A stretch of DNA of 64,000 nt, taken from NCBI GenBank assembly GCA_012934845.2, contig WNNJ02000487.1:372001-436000 (forward strand), written 5' to 3'. Shown piece by piece: positions 56,130 through 64,000 of the stretch (positions are counted from its first letter, which is position 1; the number at the start of each line of letters is the position of its first letter). The stretch comes from Pomphorhynchus laevis (lineage: Eukaryota > Acanthocephala > Palaeacanthocephala > Echinorhynchida > Pomphorhynchidae). The translations under genes were made by a program, and so were the position numbers. The notes beneath the pieces were generated by a model. The model made no database searches, was not told where the DNA came from, and saw only the letters and a program-made list of their open reading frames with translations.

Positions 56130-59100
56130 TTCTATGGAAGTTTGTTCCAAAGCCTCACTGCTCGATGAGAAAGGCGATATAGTCTACCGAGTTTGCCGTG
56201 ATGCAGGGTCTTCACAGTAAGAGAGTGACCTCGTTTAGTAGTTCGCTGGCTTTGCTGAATACAGTCGACCGGGAATCCGTCATGCTCGAATAACATATCC
56301 CTAAAACAAAATATCAAGACATACTATACTAGTACGGACTGAAGGAACTCCTATATTGCGCAAGCTGTCCTTATAAGACAATTTACTGAGGGAATAGCAA
56401 GATCTCGTCAACCTACGGAGAACATTTTCAAGCTCATTCATCTCACCACGTGTACATGGAAATACTGCAGGGATACAATATTCAATAATATGACGAATAA
56501 GTGAATCGTATATTATTTTAAGACAGGAAGCCGATGGATTACAAAAACACCTCCGGACCACATAGCTAAGTTTCCTGGTCGTTTGGATGATTCTGTCCGT
56601 GTTTGGACGACTCTTCAATGACTCGTGCACAAGTATTCTCAAATCTCTTGTGCATTGTACCTGCGTAATTGTCTCGGAACCTAATTTATATCTGAAAGGA
56701 AATTTCTTATGTCCTAAGTGCATGTGGCAGCACTTTGATATATTTAACATCAGTCCTGTCTCATTACTCCACCTAACAATATTATCTAAATCTTCCTGGA
56801 GCAGAAAAGAGTCATGATACGATTGAATGCACCGCCATAACTTGAGGTCATCCGCAAACGCTAGGATTTTGCATCTCAGTCTTAATAACAGATCCTGAAG
56901 GAAAATGTTGAACAGTAAAGGGGCGAGAACCGTACCTTGAGGCACTCCGGCACAAACATGACGTTGTGAAGAAACACTACTGCCTAGCCTCACTTGATAT
57001 GACCGACCCTTCAAGAACGAACTAATCAAACGAACTACATGGGGATCGATACCGTATTTAGCCAAAACTACTAGCAGAGGATCATGTGATACTCGTTCAA
57101 ACGCCCGGCTAAAATCGATAAAAATTACATCGACCCCACACCCATCCGCTACTACATCTGCCCAATTTTCACGAGCCATAATTAAATTACTAAGGCATGA
57201 TCGACCAGTTCGAAATCCATGTTGAGAAGGGTGCAGAAGTTTAAATCTTTCAATATGAGACGTTATGTATTTATGCACGAACCTTTCAAGGCATTTACAT
57301 ACAACGCTTGTCAGACTTACAGGACGATAATTGGACGGGTCTTCTCTGTTCCCTTTTTTGTATATAGGAGTAATGTGAGATCGCTTCCACTAATCAGGGA
57401 TGTATGATGTACATAGAGACATGTTAAACATCTCTGATAATGGGAATGCTAGCAGGTCATGGAGTTTTCGAAGAATAAAAGGATGAATGTCGTCCGGCCC
57501 AGCCGACGTGTAACAAGATAATTTACGCAATTCCCGTGATACCTCTGCTGGGGAAATTAATGGCATATGGGAGACGAATGTCTCAGGAATTTGCGCTGGA
57601 CGAAAATCTGTAATCGGAGTGGGACAAATAAGATCAAAGGCCTCTGCCAACATACTCACAACTTCATCAGGATCTCTCGCAATCTTACCGTTATGGGTCA
57701 AAAGGGAAATTGATAAAATAACTTTTCTACTGTTATTTACATAGCTCCAGAACGGCTTGGAAGAAACTTTATATAATTCCAGGATTTTCGATTCTGATTT
57801 TGCCTCTCCAACAATTTCATGTAGTTGAAGCGACGACGATACTGTAGATATTCTAACCGAAGTGCCTGATTATTCAGAGATGATTTAAAGAGTTTATTCC
57901 GTTTTCTTAAAAGTCCCACTAACTCATCGTCAAACCAAGCAGGCTTGCGTTTAGCAATGTTTTGTAAGGGTTTCAATGGAGCGACGCAGTCTGTGATATA
58001 TTTGAGGGGAGCTGATAACGTATCCCAATCACTGACATGGGTAATGTCACTATTGTGAAGACCCGTTCTAATTGCGAGCGTACGTAATAAATCAATATCC
58101 ACTTTGTACCAGTTACGTTTCAGATGTTTAGTTTCGGCAGGGGATACATTGACAAGAGCACTAGAAGTAAACTTAATGACAAGACGGTCACTAAGACCTA
58201 TGGGAGGATCATATTGAATTTCATGGACATCTAGTAGAGATTTACTAAAAACTAAATCTAGCAAGGAAGAACTATGTCCCATAAACCTGGTTGCCTGAGT
58301 TACGTGTTGTATAAGAGATAGATCATCAACGAGAAAGTTCCATAATTCGGTATCCAAATGGCATCCACCTTGATGACATTCGAATGGGGTATTCCCTGTT
58401 ATATTAGGAATATTGAAGTCTCCAAGAAGGATAAAATTTGACGACTTTGTGAGATTATATTCGCACAGAATTACCCATTAGTCTAAAAGCTCTACTAAGG
58501 ATGATATTAGCTTGATCATTTGAAGCACAGACCAATCGAAGCAGTCTATTTCTACCATTATCATACTTTTTACCTATTTTATGAAGAGCCAATACCTCCA
58601 AGGATTCTGCTAAATGTTCCTCTCCATCTAGAAAAAAACTAGACAAGATATTTCTCACTGAAAGAACGTCGTCATTCACACGGTTCTGAGGAATGACGGA
58701 TTTGGACTCGTTGATATTAGCGAAAATTACACATCTTAATCTGTTTAGGTTAGATCTCCTCCCCCTTATGTTATTCGAACGTGCGGGCCGGTCAGGTGTC
58801 TGCACCGGATAACTTGCCGCAGGAGAGACTATACTCAACGGGGAGACAGTAGTCGTAGACTTGTTTAGGTAAGTTGCTGCATCAGCACGTGTAGATCGTG
58901 TTGTTGGACTTGGATAGATCGTGCTAGTAACACAAGGTCCAATTGCAATAGTGTTAGATTCCAATTCAAGCTCAGTGTTACCATTTTGTCTAACAAAGCG
59001 GTTGGGATTATGTGGCGAGAAAATTATCGCGTGAGTATGGGATGTCTTATTCAAGTTCGACCGATCGGATACCGGGTAACTAGGAATGTTGCACTCGCAT

Positions 59101-59500
59101 GAAGTACACGGATTCGTTGAAATATGAGCATTACCTCTTCTTGCTACAGGTAATACAAGTCTATCATGGTCACGTTTATCAGATCTAGGATCGGTGTCCG
59201 GGGAAATTGTCATGGTTGCAACATCATTACCAGGTACAATATACTCCGATAATCCTGGATATACCACTGGGTGAGATGCTTTAAGGTGGGTCAAGGCACA
59301 GCAGAAGCCGCAGATGAATTTGCCACTCCGGTACTTGGACATGCTGGACGATTTAACCTTCAGTACTGTCCAAACATCACAATCATCAGTGTCACATCCA
59401 ACTTCCAGTTGGGTGAAGGAAGAATCAGAATCATACTCCATCTTCTTTGAGCTAGACTTTTTAGGACGTCCCATTGACTATTTAATACTGAATTTCGATA
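56130..59500 (-). mobile_element. CR1-like LINE, nearly full length with internal deletion
   Basis: ORF1 at 59474-58455 (339 aa): Cys-rich start (EVGCDTDDCDVW ... GKFICGFCCAL), Ser/Thr-rich linker, then NRLRCVIFANINESKS and LEVLALHKIGKKYDNGRNRL, an RNA-binding-like fold. Next comes the endonuclease C-terminal half, ILLGDFNIPNIT, SLLDLVFS and PPIGLSDR. RT: GPDDIHPFILRKL (57.5 kb), QHGFRTGRSC, DVIFIDFSRAFERVSHD, VPQGTVLAPLLFNIF, catalytic LAFADDLKLW, TRDLRILVHESLK, ending at 56132. ORF1 runs straight into mid-endonuclease at about 58.45 kb: compared with the + copy at 61-64 kb roughly 700 bp are missing. Frame changes near 57.72, 57.3 and 56.31 kb. Dead copy of the Jockey/CR1 supergroup. Confidence 0.85.
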
Positions 59501-59619
59501 CGTAGCTTGTAACAAAAGAATTCTTTATCCCACAATAATTGTATAGAACTTAATACAACCAAGACAAATTTCAATATAATTTTTATTGTAATTAGCTAGA
59601 ACACTTATAAATTTTCTTC

Positions 59620-60720
59620 AAATATCGTCGTAGCAGTGGGTTGTATAGGTGATCTTGATGCGAGCAAATCTATGAAAGAGTCGAGTGATCGCTAGATCCA
59701 ATCGGAGAACCATGTATAACATTTTTGACAAATAAAGATGGCTAGAAAAACAGATATCCAAGCTGGAAGAGCTATTACTTCTAAAACGCGTTTGTCTATG
59801 GATGTGTTAAGTTAAATGAATATCATTCATAGATTCAAGTAGTATAGATTCAGAATTACAACCAAGAAGTGGTGTATAATCGTCCCAATCAATATGAGGC
59901 ATATTAAAATCTCCAATTTAGAGGACTGATTGAGCACTTACCGAGTTGCTTAATATTTAAGATATGATGAAAGTAGTTGGAGCGAAAAGGGAACGGTAAA
60001 ATGTACCTAATTTAAATTTAGTATTATTTCTATCGGTAACAAATACTCATGCGTACTCACAAATATCTGTACTGTCATTTTCAGTTGATAGAACTTGTGT
60101 TGTAAGGTAGCCTTTTACATATATTATCACACCCCACCACGACATACTAGGCGGTTAGAGCGGATAGTGAAGAAACCATCAATGAATATTTCTGCGTCAA
60201 GGATATGAGGCTTTAAACAAGAATTGGTTAAGATAAGTATATCAAAGGGTGTAAAGCGAAGCATGTATAATATTTTGTCACGCTTATTAATGAGGATTAA
60301 TACATTAAAGTAAAGTATACGAATTGAATGACTGGAATAGGACATAGGAACGCACCCACCGTTTTTGTTAATATGTAGGTTTACTTAAAGTGGATCTTGG
60401 CGGTAGCACAAAAGCTCCGCTGTTCATGAAGTGTCCATCGTTGATAGTGGGCCGAATCCAGAAACGAGTAGAAGTTTAGCGCAGAACTACACGAAAATTT
60501 GTAATAGTAAGATCACGTTCGCTATTAGCGAATCTGTTACGAACAACATTTTTCGCTTCATTCATACAAGTACATTCCTCTGAGGATAGGTCTATACGAA
60601 GATTTAGTTCATGCAAGATGTTATCCGTACCGCAAAGCAACAGAGCGCATGTCAAGATTTTGCATGATAATTTTAAGGAGGCGTAGTTTATTATTGTCGG
60701 GATTTACCTTTCCCAGTCTA
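59620..60720 (-). mobile_element. CR1-like LINE ORF1/endonuclease fragment
   Basis: Around 60540-60440 the minus strand encodes ANSERDLTITNFRVVLR, then STRFWIRPT, parallel to ANGESNLIIKNFRVVRRR, STRFWIRSK of the + copy at 62.05 kb. 60345-60127 encodes RILYFNVLILINKRDKILYM, FDILILTNSCLKPHILDAEI, IRSNRLVCRGGV (endonuclease 'N+.SL..K.DE+', 'TETWL', 'R..RGGG'), and near 59700 IHGSPIGSSDHSTLS. RT is absent. It abuts the long minus-strand copy and lies head to head with the + copy. Confidence 0.75.
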
Positions 60721-60724
60721 TAAA

Positions 60725-61040
60725 GATGGATTCTAAATTGTGAGTTTCAACGAGCGAACAACTATTAAGTAATCTAGCAAGTAACATTTGTACTACTTTC
60801 ACATCAAAACCTAAAAACGTTTGAGATAAATTAACATACAATTACAGTTCAGATCGCTACGCTCGCGGAAAAATCTGTATTAATATCAAATTAATACAGG
60901 CACACAATATCAAACTATCTTTAACAACAACTACTTACATTTGAGATCTACATACAATCTAATAAACATACAAAAATGGCAAAGACAAATAAGACGAGAG
61001 CTAATAAATAAAATCACAACAATAGTGCTAAGTGTAGTTC
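60725..61040. other. Junction between head-to-head LINE copies
   Basis: Short region between the 5' part of the minus-strand fragment and the 5' end of the + copy. CAGATCGCTACGCTCGCGG near 60849 is unusually GC-rich. It may hold the 5' UTR/promoter of the + LINE. No target duplication could be identified. Confidence 0.3.
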
Positions 61041-64000
61041 TGATTCAGTGAACGCTGATCCTGCCTATGAACGACACGAGGTTGCGTGTAGTAAATCTGG
61101 ATGCGATGTATGGACAACCGTCGCAGTGCCGTCAAGCCGATCTAAGCACATATTGTCAAAGGAATTTCTCTGTGGATTCTGTGCTTCCGAATTACTACTG
61201 TTAGCCATAAATTTCAATCATTCTGAGCAAAATTCAACCGTCATTGTTGATGAGTTAAATGCTGACCAGCTATCAGTCTCCTGTACCTGTAATAGAAACA
61301 GTCATATGACGAAATCGTGTCAAGGTACCATCAATCGATTGTTTAGCAATATCATTCATTCGAACGATATAAATTAATAAGTAAAACCATTATCACTATG
61401 CGATAATTATGCAGTCTCTGTCGAGGACAGGACGGATAACCCTGAGTTTCCTTCAGCGGAAAAACAAATTAATCATGCGCCTTCAATATCAATATCTGAA
61501 CTTCATATCTCCGTCTGTGGAAGCAAAATCGACCATCTAAACAGTACCCCAATGAATAATGCAGTATCTTTTACCAATTGTGCTAAATCAATCTGTCTAA
61601 GCATACCAACATCAAATCATGCATGCTCCTCTTCGGGTTCAGATGCTAGCTCTTCTAATCCTCATAAGTCTAGATCAAAAATTGCTGACCAATCACTTTG
61701 TCTAATAATTGGAAATGTGATAGAGTCATCTTCATCGGACAATATTGAACGTGTACGTCATGACATTAAAGCCGTTGAAATGTTATTTTCGTATTTACTT
61801 CAGACATGCACCGACAACGAGAGAAATTCATTCAGGGTAATAAATATTTTTAGGTTGGGTAAAAGGGATAATATTGGAAACACGCAACTTTTAAAAGTTG
61901 TTCTGAATTCAGATGTGATGTGTTCCTTAGCTCTACGTAACGGCTTTCGTCTAGCAGGAACCAACATCTTTTTGACAAAAGATCTCTTACCAGAGGAAAG
62001 AAAATTACAGAAAGCGGCACTCACTGAACTTAAGGATCGTAAAGCGAACGGTGAAAGCAATTTGATTATTAAAAATTTTCGAGTAGTGCGGCGCAGAATC
62101 TCTACACGTTTTTGGATCCGTTCCAAACCTTCAGAAGTGAGCAAGGATGCTCTTCGTCTACTCTGTGTCGCATCACCTATAAGCTTCCTCTAGGTTTTTT
62201 ATCCGAAAAATTATACCTCCGTTACTATGGGATTGTTCCCGACGTAGTTCAGTCTACGAACATCTTCCCCAATTTGCGCATACTTTACACAAACATACTT
62301 AGCATTTACCATAAGTTAGATGAATTGACGGTGCGTTTGTCGAAGACGCGTTACGATATAATAGCTCTCACTGAGACCTGGCTAAGTATATACATACTTG
62401 ATTCTGAAATAAGTATCGAGGGATAGATATACTCTCATTCGTGGGGATAGACAATGCCGCAGGGGTTGTGGTGTTGCTCTTTATATAAAAGACTCATTAT
62501 CTGTAAAAATAGTCGAATCTAGTAATTCTTCGTCTGAATGTGGTTATTTGTGGGTATCTATTAACCAAGGGATTAGGAACCTAACGTTCGGTATATTTTA
62601 CGGACCTCCGTGTTCGTCATTTGCCTCTATTCAATCCTTTCTGCTTAGTCATGTAAAAATGTCTAAAGAGGGAGATTTGGTTTTCGTAGGAGACTTTGAT
62701 ATGCCCAAAGTAAACTAGAAGGATTATGTTCCCATTAGTGGATGTGATCATGGTTCTTGTGAACTCTTAGAAGTTTTTAATACTTTAAACTTATTTCAGC
62801 ATGTCCATGAGCATACGCGATATAGGAAGGATAAGTCTTCTTTGCACGACATTTGTCTTACTGTCAAGGAGAATGCTATTGGGAATATTAAGTACGGTCC
62901 TCCAATCGGTTCAAGTGATCATGCTACATCGATTTTTTTATTAACCTTGATCTCAAGGTATCTCCTAATTGTAATAAATTTCCGAATTTCAAGAAAGCCG
63001 ATTATTCCACTATTATTACTCTTCTCTTAAATATTCAATGGCTCAACCCTTATATTTTAGGAATCCAGCCAGCGTGGGACTTTTCCGAAATACTTTACTC
63101 TCAATATTATTGGCACATACACCTGTATGCTCTATTCGAAAAAGACTGAAGCATACTGTATGGGTGGATGCGTCCCTACGATCTCTTCTAGTAAAACGAG
63201 ATCGCGCCTTCCTGGATTTCAAACGGGGTATTAGATCTTTCTCCTCATACAAGGTTATTAGAAATAGACACTTCGATTAAACGAAGTAAACGTCATAGCT
63301 ATATTACTAGCATGTGTAAGTCCTTTAATCGGAATTCTCGAAATATATTTAGTTTTATTCGTGGTCAGAGATATTCTCAATGGGATTCGTTTAGCTTAAT
63401 AAACTCTGAGGGAAATTCTATCAATAATGAGAGCGAAATTGTAGAAGCATTTGCAGATCACTATGAACTTCCTAGCGTATCGAGTTCTTCAAATGATAGC
63501 GATCAGTTACTTTCATCTGATATTATAGATCACCCTATATTATCCAGTGTCGAATTCTCTGTTCTGGATGTATTCGATGAGCTTAGAAAATTAAAACCTT
63601 CGTCCATTAGTGGTCCTGATAATATACCATCGATCGTATTGCGAGAGGCTGCATCAGCACTATGCTTTCCGCTTTGGCTTATTTACCGTTGCTCCATAGA
63701 TTCAGGAATTTTACCTTTTGAGTTGAAAAAAGCCACCATTAAGCCCATTTTCAAGAAAGGTTCAAGATCTGCTGCTGGGAATTATAGACCAGTGATCCTG
63801 ACTTGTGAGGCATGTAAGATTCTGGAAAAGCTAATTTTGCGTTCTCTGAAATCATACCTAGAAAAATATTGTATTCTAAATGTTCATCAACATGGTTTCC
63901 GACATGGGTGATCCACTACTACTAATTTAGTTAGTGCACGGGCTAGCTGGTGTGATTCCTTGAAGGTTGAACACGGAGTTGATATTCTGTTTTTCGATTT
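61040..64000 (+). mobile_element. CR1-like LINE, runs off the window end
   Basis: ORF1 pieces: 61048-61377 (EVACSKSGCDVW ... KEFLCGFC) and 61552-62193 (SLCLIIGNVIESSSSDN ... VINIFRLGKRDNIGNTQ ... FRLAGTNIFLTKDLLPEERK). Endonuclease: LRILYTNILSIYHKLDELTV, IIALTETWLS (62.25-62.42 kb), DLVFVGDFDMPK and PPIGSSDHAT. RT: GPDNIPSIVLREAAS, IKPIFKKGSRSAAGNYRPV, HQHGFRHG, then VEHGVDILFFDF, ending at the window edge before the catalytic box. Several stops and frame changes. It keeps the region deleted from the 56-59 kb copy, and its ORF1 is quite diverged from that copy, so two subfamilies are present. Confidence 0.8.

Noticed and set aside
57219-57407. Plus-strand frames over the long LINE
   Set aside because: They are antisense shadows of the RT coding region.
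1-64000. tRNA and rRNA genes
   Set aside because: No complete cloverleaf or rRNA core sequence was found. The only tRNA-like signal is the SINE unit at 43.02-43.13 kb.

Overview
The window is strongly AT-rich eukaryotic DNA with intron-rich protein genes, long AT-rich spacers and many retroelement fossils. The gene content (Integrator subunit 4, an ESCRT-III CHMP2, TRAPPC2, COX7C, a Rho-GEF with SH3, DH and BAR domains, and a Cdc42-binding CRIB protein) is animal-like. CR1-like LINEs, a Penelope-like element and a tRNA-type SINE fit an invertebrate. Divergent proteins, extreme AT content and signs of operon-like transcription suggest a fast-evolving small invertebrate such as a flatworm or orthonectid-like animal. 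That placement is inference; nothing here fixes the species.

Layout. 0.5-2.7 kb: a Penelope-like element on the + strand. 2.7-8.5 kb: AT-rich spacer with several tail copies of that element, a 31-bp tandem array and a few weak exon candidates. 8.5-15.6 kb (+): a seven-exon gene for a Borg/CDC42EP-like Cdc42 effector; its last intron carries about 11.7 copies of a 161-bp repeat and another intron carries MITE-like inverted arms. 16-21 kb: a transposon graveyard (tail of a reverse-transcriptase element, a hAT remnant inside a duplicated segment, a LINE RT fragment, and a DNA transposon with tandem-repeat terminal arms). 22.9-35.1 kb (-): a 14-exon SH3-coiled coil-DH-BAR gene of the Tuba/DNMBP type; its introns hold a 101-bp x 7 array and a GC-richer LINE fragment lies just inside its 5' part. 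39.4-45.8 kb (-): TRAPPC2 and INTS4, whose stop and start codons overlap by 4 nt; INTS4 has a 382-bp tandem duplication at its 3' end and an intron of 3.6 kb filled with Penelope and SINE copies. 48.2-48.9 kb (-): CHMP2. 52.5-52.8 kb (-): COX7C. 51.8-64 kb: at least seven CR1-like LINE pieces in both orientations, including one long copy (56.1-59.5 kb, -) and one running off the window end (61.0-64.0 kb, +).

How the genes relate. The host genes are housekeeping or cytoskeletal: TRAPPC2 (ER-Golgi tethering), INTS4 (snRNA/mRNA 3'-end processing), CHMP2 (membrane scission), COX7C (respiration), and two independent Cdc42-pathway genes, a GEF that would activate Cdc42/Rho and a CRIB effector that would read it. 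The latter two are about 7 kb apart but on opposite strands, so there is no evidence that they are co-regulated. The TRAPPC2/INTS4 pair looks like one transcription unit. The splice phases of the Borg-like, Tuba-like and INTS4 models all close without a frame conflict, which is the main support for them; exon edges were read by eye.
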